From positions 30,439,094 through 30,503,093 of the forward strand of contig CM046871.1 in assembly GCA_025617745.1 (NCBI GenBank): a stretch of 64,000 bases of DNA, read 5' to 3'. Below the pieces are notes generated by a model, which worked only from the letters and a program-made list of their open reading frames with translations, was not told the DNA's origin and made no database searches. Positions 33,680-43,539 of this stretch are shown here, piece by piece. Origin of the DNA: Heliocidaris erythrogramma. Taxonomy: Eukaryota > Echinodermata > Echinoidea > Camarodonta > Echinometridae. The first letter of the stretch is position 1, and every line of letters starts with the position of its first letter. Both the position numbers and the translations under genes were made by a program.

Positions 33680-35625
33680 TCTTGTGTGCGCTCTAGCGGT
33701 CACATTTCTCAACGGATTTTGTTCAAATTTTGTATGAAGGTGTCTCTTGGTAAAATCTGGAATCCTATAGATTTTGGTGATGCTGCCCCCAGTGTTCCGT
33801 CTTTTATAGGGTCAAAGGTCATATTTTGATAGATGTCTTGTGTGTACTCTTGTGTGCGCTCTGGCGGTCACATTTCTCAACGGATTTCGTTCAAATTTTG
33901 CATGAAGGTGTCTCTTGGTGTAATTTAAAAACCTATAGTGTTTGGTGATGCTGCCACCAGTGTTCCGTCCTTTATAGGGTCAAAGGTCATTTTTCCATTT
34001 CTTGCACTCTTACTTCTGCATTTCTTGACGGATTTCGTTCAAATTTTGCATGAAGGTGTCTCTTGGTGTAATCTAAAAACCTATAGTTTTTGGTGATGCT
34101 GCCACCAGTGTTCCGTCTTTTATAGGGTCAAAGGTCATACTTCAGGGCATGGCGTGAGTGCACTCTGCAGGCCACATTTCTTGATGGATTTCTTTCAAAT
34201 TTTGTATGGAGATGTATCTTGGTATAATCTACACATCTTTACTGTTTGGTGATGCTGCCCTCATTGTTCCGTCCTTTATAGGGTCAAAGCTCATTTGTCC
34301 CTTTTGTGTACTCTTCTGCATTTCTTGACGGATTTCATTCAAATTTTGTATGAAGGTGTCTCTTGGTGTAATCTAAAAACCTATAGTTTTTTGTGATGCT
34401 GCCACCAGTGTTCCGTCTTTTATAGGGTCAAAGGTCATACTTCAGGGCATGGCGTGAGTGCACTCTGCAGGCCACATTTCTTGATGGATTTCTTTCAAAT
34501 TTTGTATGGAGATGTATCTTGGTATAATCTACACATCTTTACTGTTTGGTGATGCTGCCCTCATTGTTCCGTCCTTTATAGGGTCAAAGGTCATTTTTCC
34601 ATTTCTTGCACTCTTACTTCTGCATTTCTTGACGGATTTCGTTCAAATTTTGCATGAAGGTGTCTCTTGGTGTAATCTAAAAACCTATAGTTTTTGGTGA
34701 TGCTGCCACCAGTGTTCCGTCTTTTATAGGGTCAAAGGTCATACCTCAGGGCATGGCGTGAGTGCACTCTGCAGGCCACATTTCTTGATGGATTTCTTTC
34801 AAATTTTGTATGGAGATGTATCTTGGTATAATCTACACATCTTTACTGTTTGGTGATGCTGCCCTCATTGTTCCGTCCTTTATAGGGTCAAAGCTCATTT
34901 GTCCCTTTTGTGTACTCTTCTGCATTTCTTGACGGATTTCATTCAAATCTTGTATGGAGATGTATCTTGGTATAATCTACACATATTTAATTTTTGGTGA
35001 TGCTGCCCTCATTGTTCCGTCCTTTATAGGGTGAAAGGTCATTTTTCCATTTCTTGCACTCTTACTTCTGCATTTCTTGACGGATTTCGTTCAAATTTTG
35101 CATGAAGGTGTCTCTTGGTGTAATCTAAAAACCTATAGTTTTTGGTGATGCTGCCACCAGTGTTCCGTCTTTTATAGGGTCAAAGGTCATACCTCAGGGC
35201 ATGGCGTGAGTGCACTCTGCAGGCCACATTTCTTGATGGATTTCTTTCAAATTTTGTATGGAGATGTATCTTGGTATATCTCTCAACACATTTCTTTCAA
35301 ATTTTATATGAAGATGTGTCTTAGTGAAACCTACACAATTGTTTGCTGATGCTACCCCCACTGTACCACTTTCTATACAGTCAAATGTCATATTCAGGTT
35401 GTTGTTAGGGTCAAATGTCATATTTTCGTTGCATGCATTCTGGAGGACACATTTGTTAACTCATTTCTTTCAGATTTTGTATGTAGGTCCATTATAGATT
35501 ACATCTCTACAGTTTTTGGTGATGCTGCCTCTAGTGTTCCGTCTTTCATAGGATCAAAGGTCATATTTTAGTGGATGGCTTATGTGCGCTTTGAGGTTAT
35601 ATTTCTTCCGAATTTTCTATAAAAA
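33680..35625 (+). repeat. Satellite of about 150 bp (300-bp dimers) bearing DR1 motifs
   Basis: Each monomer carries GACGGATTTCGTTCAAATTT, a TGAAGGTGTCTCTTGGTGTA-like phrase, TTTGGTGATGCTGCC and TATAGGGTCAAAGGTCA. Monomers of type A (GCCACCAGTGTTCCGTCTTT) alternate with type B (GCCCTCATTGTTCCGTCCTT), giving a 300-304-bp dimer. GGGTCA-A-AGGTCA starts at 33809, 33977, 34125, 34425, 34581, 34729 and 35177. One-base variants start at 34281, 34885, 35029 and 35551. The array breaks off into the gypsy remnant at about 35630. No gene is seen. Confidence 0.85.
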
Positions 35626-35629
35626 TGCA

Positions 35630-36425
35630 TTATACTCTAATCTGCACAAATCGTTTTGGTAATGCTGCTCCTAGTGTTGACAATATTCCGGGCCACTGGC
35701 GACAATTTCTACACCATCCTTTTGTTTGAGGGAGGGGATGGGGGAGGGTCTTTGTCCCTCCTTCAAATCGCTGCCAGTGCGATAGTGTCGAATCGGCATC
35801 GGTTTCTCGTTTCACATCCGCGACCCGTTGCGCTGAGAACTGGATGAGGTTGATTTGCATGTCAAGAGCGATATGTGTGTTGTCGTTTCCTGGAGACCGC
35901 GACAGAATAGCAGCGATTGGGACTTCCTTCCCTGGGCGATAGACTAAGGTGCAGTCGTACTGCTGAAGGCGTAGTAACATACGCTGTAAACGTGGCGGTG
36001 CTGAAGTTAGTGGCTTCTGGTGGATCATTTGCAACGGCTTATGATCTGACTCGACTGTGAAGTGCTTGCCGAAAACATAGGTATGAAAACGCTCACATCC
36101 GAAAACAACCGCGAGCATTTCGCGTTCTATGTTGGCGTATCGGGTCTCGGCATCACGCCTTCGATGCATACGCGATGGGTTCTCCTTCTTGAAGGAGTGT
36201 TGCTCCTAAACCACGAGAAGATGCGTCCACCTGCACAACAGTTTCCTTGTTGGGGTCAAAATATCGCAGGGTAGCACTCTCACAAATCTGGTTGCGTATG
36301 TCATCAAGAGCTCGCTGATGATTCTCGGACCATACAAACTCAGTATCTTTCCGAAGAAGTTCTCGAAGATCTGCTGTACGGCTAGACAGATTGGGGATAA
36401 ACGGGCTCAGATATGTTGCCATCAC
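35630..36425 (-). pseudogene. gypsy RT end and RNase H, frameshifted
   Basis: Two overlapping frames continue the pol homology. The frame at 36153-36425 carries the end of RT and the start of RNase H (FVWSENHQRALDDI, then VVQVDASSRGLGATLLQ, where D is the first catalytic acid). The frame at 35630-36169 carries NIEREMLAVVFGCERFHTYV and VESDHKPLQMI (second and later acids). A frame break lies between them. Homology fades after YRPGKEVPIA, near 35900. No integrase zinc-binding or core domain follows. Confidence 0.8.
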
Positions 36426-38545
36426 CAGGCCAGGAACTCCTGAAGTTGGTTCTTGTCACGTGGACCTGGCATGGACTTGACTGCTTTCACCTTAGCTGGG
36501 TCTGGATGAACACCGTGTTCATCGTACACCATGCCGAAGAATGCAATACGCGGCTGGTTGATAGCACATTTGCTGCTGTTGAACTTCAGGCCCCTGTTAG
36601 CAGCGACCTCCATCAACGCGTGAAGATTCCTATCATGGGACTGCTGGGAGTCACCAAAGACGATGTCATCTGCTATCCCGATGACACCTGTACACTGCTC
36701 TAAGATTTGGTCCATTCGATGTTGGAACACATCTTGACTCATCACTAGACCGAATGCCATACGCTTGTAGCAGCATCGCCCAAATGGGCTGTTGAACGTG
36801 GTCAGCAGTTGACTGTCCGCATCCAAGTGTACTGACCAATACCCATGTTTCGCGTCCAGTTTACTAAACACCTTAGCACCTGTGAGCTTGTGTGTGATTT
36901 CCTGCACTGTAGGTGTAGTGTGATGACATCGTTTGATGGCACTGTTCAGGTCCTTTGGGTCTAGACAGACGCGTAACTGACCGTTTGCCTTGCGTGCCAT
37001 AGCGAGACTACTGACCCAATCGGTGGGCTCACTGACTCGACGAATTACACCTTGTTCTTCCATGTCATCAAGCGCTGTTTTCAATTCATCACGGATGTGG
37101 ATAGAGCATTTCCGGGGAGCATGCACCACAGGTTGAGCACCATCATGCAGTACGATGTGGTACTCACCAGCGAAATCTCCAATGGTGCTTTGTGGTTTGT
37201 CCAGTGCGCTTCTCGAGTCAATTGAGAAGTTGAGAGCAACCAGCTTGAGCATTCGGGACGCACGAAGTCCTAGAATCGCTGGTTTGTTTGTGTCACATAT
37301 GTGGAACTCGATATCAGTCCAATCTTTGTTGCCATGACGACAAGGTAGTGTTATGGTTCCATAATGTGTTATGATTGTTTCGTTGTAGACCGAAAGGACA
37401 TCGCTTGTGTCTTTCAGTTGGCCTTTTCGCGGAAAACCTTCAGCATCAAGACTTGACGGAAACATACGACGGTAAACGCGTAAAGGTATGGTGTTCGGTT
37501 GTGAACCAGTATCGACCTTAACGAGAAGATTTACAATGCGCCGCTCTTTGTCCTGGCGGATCTGTACGCGTGTAAACCCTTCATCTTCGCTTTGATCGGA
37601 TATCGCGTCTAATGATGTGAAAATAGCATTCAGCGATAGTTGCTCAAAATTTTCACTAGTATCTGCTACAAGGGGCGTGTGTGCGTCAGTGTAGTGCACA
37701 TCACGAGAAGCTGTCCGTTGATCGCGAGGATTTTCATGCTTCCCTCGCTGGCGCGATTTTGACGGTGTCCGCCGTCGACGTCCGCGACCTCGACCCTTGG
37801 AGTCACGCTGCTGTTGTCGACCGCGAGACGCTTGGCCTCCTTGCTTGGATCGGCACATCTTAGCCCAGTGGTGCATCTTACCACAGCTGTTGCACGTCGT
37901 ATTGTATGCTGGGCATGAGACACGTGATGTCAGAGAGTGACTCCTACCACAGTTACGGCATTCTTGCTTGCGTTGAATCACGTCAACAGATGCTGACTGA
38001 GAATGAACACCTGCGAGTTGTTGCATGTGTGTTAACGATGCTTCGTGAGTGCGGGCATGGTCAAGGCATTGTTGAATATTCAAATCATCTTGGCCCAGAA
38101 GCAGTTTTTGTAATTCGGCGTAGCGTATGCCTGCTATGAATTGCTCAATTACTCTATCAGAAAATTCTCTGTCATCACGAAACCGGCAAGTTTGTGCGTG
38201 TAATTTGAGCCGTGACATGAAGCTATCAACAGTTTCGGTCCCTTGTTGGCGAAACCGCTGTAAGTATAGACGAGCAACCCTGAAGTTTACTTTCGGCTTC
38301 AGCTGTTCTTCAAAACGGTGCCAGACAACTGTTATATTTTTCCTTTTTTCCTCTGTGAGACCCCACGAATTATACATTTTGAGGCCAGGGGTCCCCATAA
38401 AGAGCAAGATGTGATCAACCTGCTTGTCAACCCTGACATTTTTGACGGAGAAGTATAGTTCACATTGTTGTCTAAATATCTGAATTGCCCCTGGTAGGTC
38501 ATCGTCATCCCATGACATTCGCGGCACGACTGAGTCAGTCATCAT
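36422..38545 (-). pseudogene. gypsy gag-protease-RT open frame
   Basis: The frame is open for about 707 codons from ATG-ATG at 38545. The frame continues upstream of this ATG only through a GTG at 38650, so the ATG is preferred. Residues about 10-190 look like a capsid domain. Residues 196-231 hold two zinc knuckles (CRNCG..H..., then CNSCGKMHHWAKMC), followed by an Arg/Lys-rich stretch. Residues 344-348 are VDTGS, the aspartic protease site. The RT domain starts near residue 475, with KLDAKHGYW near 562 and the catalytic IADD at 624-627. Gag and pol are in one frame. The frame ends at 36422 where homology continues in another frame, so a frameshift has occurred. Confidence 0.85.
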
Positions 38546-38775
38546 GTCTCGTATAAAATATTCCCGTACACACACACAGCACCACAACAATCTAGGCTGT
38601 ACACAGATAGTGCGAGGCCGTAAGTTCGGGGAACACTCACCGCGATTCACTGTCCATGAATGTAGCTGAATATAGCATCACTCTCGTGCAGACATTGCAC
38701 AATTCTCCCACTCAAAAGTCACATTTCTGAAGGGCAGAAACACAAGCAAATGGCACTGCTGGCGAGGTAAGAACC

Positions 38776-38786
38776 GCGCTGCCACC
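38776..38786 (-). promoter_or_regulatory. Retrotransposon primer binding site (tRNA-Leu type)
   Basis: On the minus strand the sequence is TGGTGGCAGCG. It is complementary to the CCA end and acceptor stem of a tRNA-Leu ending CGCTGCCACCA. It lies about 230 nt upstream of the gag ATG and directly after a CA that could end the 5' LTR. Confidence 0.65.
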
Positions 38787-38964
38787 ATGAAATGTACTGG
38801 AGACTCCAACAGATCATATCTTGATACAAAGATTACATTTCTGAAGGTATTTAATTAAGTCACAACTCGGACTTCGTATTGTCTGTATGGTAGTGTATCT
38901 TCAAAGTGCAAATAGTAAAGCAATATAGCTCAATATATTACAGTGCCGGGGGATACATTTCGCA
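38787..38964 (-). repeat. Possible 5' LTR of the gypsy element
   Basis: The right border is inferred from the primer binding site: the LTR would end ACATTTCA on the minus strand. A plausible start is TGCGAAATGTATCC at 38964, giving 178 bp with related ends (TGCGAAATGTA and TGAAATGTA). Without a second LTR in the window, the outer border is a guess. Confidence 0.35.
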
Positions 38965-39028
38965 TTGCGCGGCACCAGCAATGCACATTTCTAGTTCTTT
39001 TTGCCGTTTCTGTCGTACTCATGTAGAT

Positions 39029-39053
39029 CTGAAGAAGGGCTAATTGCCCGAAA
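39029..39053 (+). other. Hammerhead-like stem-loop signature
   Basis: CTGAAGAAGGGC, a five-base loop, GCCCGAAAGC. This is the same layout as the three minus-strand motifs at 17.1, 17.4 and 33.3 kb (CTGANGAAG, stem, CGAAA). A TC/TA simple repeat follows at 39110-39155. It is probably a fragment of a Penelope-like element end. Confidence 0.35.
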
Positions 39054-39539
39054 GCTAATTAAAAGCGTGGTACCAACAGCTACGTCTGCAGATGTACTCA
39101 TTATGTTGCCTCTCTCTATCTCTCTCTCTCTCTATATATATATGTATATAATATATAAAGATGTGTATAGACATATAGACAGATAGTAGGCTTAAATAGA
39201 CGAATGATATGTACAGAGCATATTTTAGCACTATGAAAAAGCAAGGTTTTAACACGCAATGTATGAAAATATCCAGACGTATTGTAACCGAAAAATAATT
39301 AGAGCCTGAGGACAGTATTAAAGAGGAGGGATTACATCTAATACTATCTATGTCACAGTAATCCCCTGGTTAAACAGATGCGAATCTTGCCAATCCACGA
39401 CATGATATCACTAAATATTTCTACTTTTTTGTTCACTGTGTATAACAATGTATCTCTACCATAGCCATTTAAAGATTATTTCACACAGAATTGTAAAATA
39501 CATCATTATGATACAAGATCTTCTCAAAACTTTCACCTT

Positions 39540-39980
39540 CCTTTGCACCGAACTTGTACTACCAAAAACACTGTATTTTTTCATGGCCCACTTGTATGGA
39601 ACGATCTACCTGAATCCATTAAAAATGTAAATCATTACAACATTTCAAAGGTTTATATAAGGGTCAATTAAATTCAAATAATATGAAATGCTGATATGTA
39701 AAAGGTATAAAAATTGTTTGCTTCTGAAATCACATTTTCTCTCCTCTCCCCTTTTTTTCAATCCATCTGTCCTATCCGTAGTTTAAGATATTCGTTCTAT
39801 GTTTCTTGTTCAAAATGTTTCAATTTCAATTACTATATATGTATATTTTCAGGGAATCATCTTTGACAAGCCTACATGGCTTTTTATGAGTCCCTCACTT
39901 CTTATCTGCAATCTGTTATGAAATATGTATTGTATAAATTTTGATGTTTTTTAAGAGAGTGAAATCAATGAAATGAAATC
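39540..39980 (+). mobile_element. LINE 3' end remnant
   Basis: The frame ending at the TAA at about 39628 reads RTCTTKNTVFFHGPLVWND, then LPESIKNVNHYNISKVYIRV. This is the standard end of a CR1/L2-like reverse transcriptase ORF (GP-x-x-WN-x-LP). An AT-rich 3' UTR follows, with the CCTACATGGCTTTTTATGAG phrase common in such tails. The rest of the ORF is absent. Confidence 0.7.
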
Positions 39981-39999
39981 TAGATAAAGAGAGAGGGAG

Positions 40000-41000
40000 A
40001 GAGAAAGAGAGGTGGAGAGATAGGTTTACCGATTATCAAACCTTATGTAGCATGTAGATGGAATGGTAGATAACATAACCGTGAGAAACAAAGAGAGAGA
40101 CAAGAAAGAGAGAAAAAAATTGTAAAAAGGAAATGTTACAAATGGAATGAAACAGGAGATATAAAAATGCATGTAGAAAAGAAGAGAAGATAGTAAGAAG
40201 GAAAGACAAGTAATAGAGGGACATGAGTAGGTTGAAAGAAAGAGAGAGAGAATGAGGGTGAACATGATAAAGAAAGAGAGAGAGAGGGGGGGGGGGAGAG
40301 AATGAGGGAGAACATGATAAAGAGAGATAGGGAGAGAATGATAGAGAAGGAGAGAGAGAGAGAGAGAGCGAGCGAATGAGGGAGAACATGATAAAGAGAG
40401 AGAGGGAGAGAATGATAGAGAAGGAGAGAGAGAGAGAGAGGGTGAACATGATAAAGAGAGAGAGAGAGCGAGTGAATGAGGGAGAACATGATAAAGAGAG
40501 ATAGGGAGAGAATGATAGAGAAGGAGAGAGAGAAAAAAAAAACGCACAAGGAGAAATATATGTGTAACCTCTATGTCAGAATTAGCTTTCCTCCTTTGCA
40601 AAATTCAGTAATGATAGATAAAGACAACCACAAAAGCGTGCTGAAAAGAACTCCTTCTCGGTTTCATCGATTTCATGTTTAACTCTAAATACGATATGCC
40701 AAATTACGTATATATTTGAATGTTAATTAATGTTTTTATCTGACCGTGACGATATACAAATTGCATCATCTTTATGTAGTATAGTCCCTACATTGTATGA
40801 ATAGATAGGTTTCGAAGTAATGTATTCGGTCAAATGTGTTTTACGATGGGGTTGACAATGGAACGACCTTCTGGTCCACAGAACTCGTATTTAGGAGTTC
40901 TGTGTTCTGGTCTTGCTATGCTGCATGCCATTCTACATGCCGCAAGATGGCGCTATTTCAGGTTTTATGCTGACGGACCTGATGCAAGAGATGCTTTACA
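40000..41000 (+). repeat. Old relative of the array unit, copy 1
   Basis: A GA-rich stretch with repeated GAACATGATAAAGAGAGA phrases (40010-40545) is followed at 40744 by GTGACGATATACAAATTGCA, TTCATGTAG-like sequence, TGTATGAATAGATAGGTTT, GGGGTTGACAATGGAACGAC, GGTCCACAG and GATGGCGCTATTTCA. The order matches module E of the main array, with the GA-rich part before it instead of after it. No gene is seen. Confidence 0.6.
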
Positions 41001-41039
41001 TTCATGTAGGCCCTATTGTGATGAACGCATAAGTGTTTT

Positions 41040-41920
41040 CTATTTATGATATGAATACACTTATTCTTTTGTGTGTAAACACATCATATGTAACGCATTA
41101 AAAAAGAAAGCTGAAACACAATAAAAAAAAAATAGGTAGAGATATGAGTCAAAATACAGAGAGAGAGAACATAAAAGGGAGCGAGAAAAGGAGAGGCTGG
41201 AGAGAGGTAGAAACGGGATAGAGAAGAGAAAGGGGAGTGGGTGAAGAGAGGAGGACAGGATTCAAAGAGAAGTATGAGAGAAAGAGAGTGAGTGAGAGAA
41301 AGAGAGAGAGAGAGAGAGGGGGGAGAGGTAATATATCTGTCTATCTGATGGAAATATAGATAACATAATTGCGAGAAATAAAGAGAGAAAGAAGAAAGAA
41401 AAACAAGCTGGATCTTCAAAAAGGAAATGTTACAAATAAACAGAAAATTAGAACAACAGTATGTGAAAAGAAGAGAGGATAGTGAGAAGGAAAGACAGTA
41501 AGAGGGAGAAAGAGAGAAAGGTGAAAGAGGGCGTGATAGAAAGAGAGAACACGAGAGACTAACGCACAGAAAAGGGGTGGTATGAGAGAGAGAGAGAGAG
41601 AGAAATTGAGGGTGGACATGGTAAAGAGAAATACGGAGAGAATAATAAAGAAGGAGAGAGAGGGAGAGCGAGAGAGAGAGAGAGAAAGAAAGAGCGCGCC
41701 AGGAGAAAAGTATGTACAAACAGTATTTTAGATAGATAAAAACAATCACAAAAGCCTTTTGAAATGATTACTTCTCTTTGGCAGTAATTTCATGTTTAAC
41801 GCTCAATACAATATGCAAAATTACGTATATATTTGAAGAATAAATATTCTTTTTTATCTGACCCTGACGATATAAAAATAGCTTCATATTCATGTAGCAT
41901 ATTCCCTACACTGTATGAAT
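41040..41920 (+). repeat. Old relative of the array unit, copy 2
   Basis: It has a GA-rich stretch at 41155-41700, then ACCCTGACGATATAAAAATA, TCATGTAGCATATTCCCTAC and CTGTATGAAT, ending where a MITE enters at 41921. The E-like part resumes at 42492 (GAGAGGTTTTGAAGTAATTT, GGGGTTGACGATGGAACGAC, AAGATGGCACTATTTCACG). Confidence 0.6.
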
Positions 41921-42074
41921 AGAGTACCGAAGTGATGACGTCACCAAAAGCTATTTTTTCATTTTGACATTTTTTATACCATATCTCAAAGGAACATGGT
42001 GAAAAACATCCAGATCCCAAATTTTATGGCAATTGGCTCATTGGGCCCCGAGATATGGCCGCATGAACACCTCC

Positions 42075-42160
42075 TTAGCCCCATTGAAGTCAGTGTTAAA
42101 TTGGCCTGGTTCTAAACTGTTAAGAACCAGGCCAATTTACACTGACTTCAATGGGGCTAA
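42075..42160. repeat. Near-perfect 39-bp palindrome
   Basis: The arms 42075-42113 and 42123-42160 pair along their length with one single-base indel. The 9-nt centre is AAACTGTTA. The arm begins TTAGCCCCATTGAAGTCAGT. It lies inside the TA-flanked MITE and may be its core or a separate hairpin insertion. Confidence 0.85.
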
Positions 42161-42200
42161 TTAGATATTATAGCCATACCTTGGGCCACCATGAACTGAT

Positions 42201-42382
42201 AACTGGGCGATGTGGCGTGCGCCTGTAATCCAGCTACCAGTGGAAGTTATAAACTGATTCAGCGGACCCAGGTTAGAGACTGAGTCACGTCTTTCGGATG
42301 GTGACGTTAAAGGTCGGTCCCAGACGTAAATAATCATATCTGATTGATACACGTCTGTAAAAACCCAATTACACACACACAC
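42201..42382 (+). mobile_element. 7SL-derived (Alu-like) SINE, copy 2
   Basis: A 170-bp body starts AACTGGGCGATGTGGCGTGC and continues GCCTGTAATCC and AGCTAC. It then has GGACCCAGGTTAGAGACTGA (B-box region, one change from copy 1), CTTTCGGATGGTGACGTTAA and AAACCCAATT, and ends in a (CA)6 tail. The tail is shorter than in copy 1 (about 11 units), the usual behaviour of a SINE microsatellite tail. It is nested in a MITE, so the SINE was mobile after the MITE inserted. Confidence 0.75.
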
Positions 42383-42631
42383 TGATTCATGTCAAATTTG
42401 ATGTGTGAACGTTTTCCATCATGCTCTACCTAAATATGGTCATAAAAATACTGAAATACAAAATTTGATGACGTCACACTTCGGTACTCTATAGAGAGGT
42501 TTTGAAGTAATTTATTCGGTCAAATGTATTTCACTATGGGGTTGACGATGGAACGACCTGAGGTCCAGAGATCTTGCGATACTACATGTAAAATGTATGC
42601 CGCAAGATGGCACTATTTCACGTTTTAGGCT

Positions 42632-43014
42632 AGAGTACCTTTATATAGAGAGTAGCGACATGGACGTCTGACTTTTCTGGAAACAAAATGGCGTTTGATT
42701 TCTTTCTATTGAGAACACCCAGGTGCTCATCGGAACTGAATAGAAATGTTGCATAGCAGTGGAAACAAAATGGCGTTCAAATCTTGAGATGTCGCTACTC
42801 TCTTTATGTAGGTAGTGTCCCTGTATTAAAGAGTTGCAACATGGACGTCCCACTTTTCTGGAAACAAAATGGCGTTCGAATTCTTTCTATTGAGAACACC
42901 CAGGTGCTCATCGGAATTGAATAGAAATGTTACGTAATAGTGGAAACAAAATGGCGTTCAAATCCCCAGTTGTCGCAACTCTCTAATACAGGGACACTAT
43001 ATGTAGGTACTCTA
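42632..43014. mobile_element. Composite element with two tandem inverted-end units
   Basis: TTTTAGGCT occurs at 42623-42631 and 43015-43023, a 9-bp target duplication. The flanks otherwise join into the E-like sequence. The outer ends are AGAGTACCT on the left and TAGAGTACCTACATAT on the right strand. Inside are two similar units of about 150 bp. Each is framed by GAGAGTAGCGACAT or AGAGTTGCAACA inverted ends, and both contain TTTTCTGGAAACAAAATGGC and GAACACCCAGGTGCTCATCG. No coding frame is present. Confidence 0.65.
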
Positions 43015-43040
43015 TTTTAGGCTGAAGGACGGATGATATA

Positions 43041-43490
43041 AAGGGAAAGTCTACCATGGTATCAAATTGATTTGAATAAATGAAGAAAATTGAGAGAAAC
43101 AGATTAGAGAAAGCTTGAGCAAAATCTGATAAGAAATAAGAAAGTTATGATTTTTTGAAGTTGTAACGTATCAATCACACATTGACAACTCGGTGACGTA
43201 TCTCAGTACAGAAAATCTCATAAATTTTAATTTTCTTAGCTTTTGATGAAGAAATAGATTTGTTTCATTACAGGTTTTGTGTAAAAACATATGAGCAGTA
43301 AGTATATCCGAGCTGCATGTATGATTGAATATTTTCTTAAGAGAAAATGGAAATTAATGATTTTTTTTTTGGGGGGGGGGGGGGTACAGGGCAAATGGGA
43401 AAGGAGCTCGCAAGATACGTCACGGAGTTGCCAATTTGTGTTTGGTTGATTACAACTTTAACATTTTTGAGCCTGGGTCACATTTGACCT
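43041..43490. mobile_element. MITE-like sequence with internal inverted repeat
   Basis: It starts AAAGGGAAAGTCTACC, similar to common AAAGGGGAAGTTCACC-type DNA-transposon ends. The phrase AAGTTGTAACGTATCAATCA, then CAACTCGGTGACGTATC (43158-43203), recurs inverted at about 43423-43466. A T/G homopolymer run lies at 43363-43384. The right terminus is not resolved. Confidence 0.45.
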
Positions 43491-43539
43491 ACTATTAACA
43501 TACACGAGCATATTCACATGTACGCAGCATACCTTTAAT

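Larger units (their letters stand above)
35630..38964 (-). mobile_element. Decayed Ty3/gypsy retrotransposon, 3' part missing
   Basis: In transcription order (high to low coordinates) it shows a putative short 5' LTR, a primer binding site, gag, protease, RT and RNase H. It then ends at the DR1 satellite, with no integrase and no 3' LTR. The zinc-knuckle spacing and RT wording fit the Mag lineage, which includes SURL of sea urchins. Two frame breaks and the missing 3' end make it inactive. Confidence 0.8.
41922..42489. mobile_element. TA-flanked MITE carrying a palindrome and a SINE
   Basis: Ends are GAGTACCGAAGTGATGACGTC on the left and, on the other strand, GAGTACCGAAGTGTGACGTC on the right. 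TA lies at 41920-41921 and 42490-42491. The flanks join to give the same E-like phrase as copy 1 (TGTATGAATAG then AGGTTTTGAAG). Tc1/mariner-type elements duplicate TA. Inside are a near-perfect hairpin (42075-42160) and the 7SL-like SINE (42201-42382). There is no transposase. Confidence 0.7.

Noticed and set aside
33680-35625. CRISPR-like regular spacing of the GGGTCAAAGGTCA motif
   Set aside because: The sequence between motifs is itself conserved, so this is a satellite.
37906-38414. Plus-strand frames over the gypsy element
   Set aside because: Shadows of the minus-strand gag frame.
38546-38650. N-terminal extension of the gypsy gag frame
   Set aside because: It starts with GTG. The ATG-ATG at 38545 is followed by a gag-like sequence.
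40026-41749. Ser/Leu/Phe-rich frames over GA tracts (40.0-41.7, 43.5-44.1 kb and elsewhere)
   Set aside because: Translations of (GA)n. Overlapping frames are open on the same strand and the composition follows the repeat.
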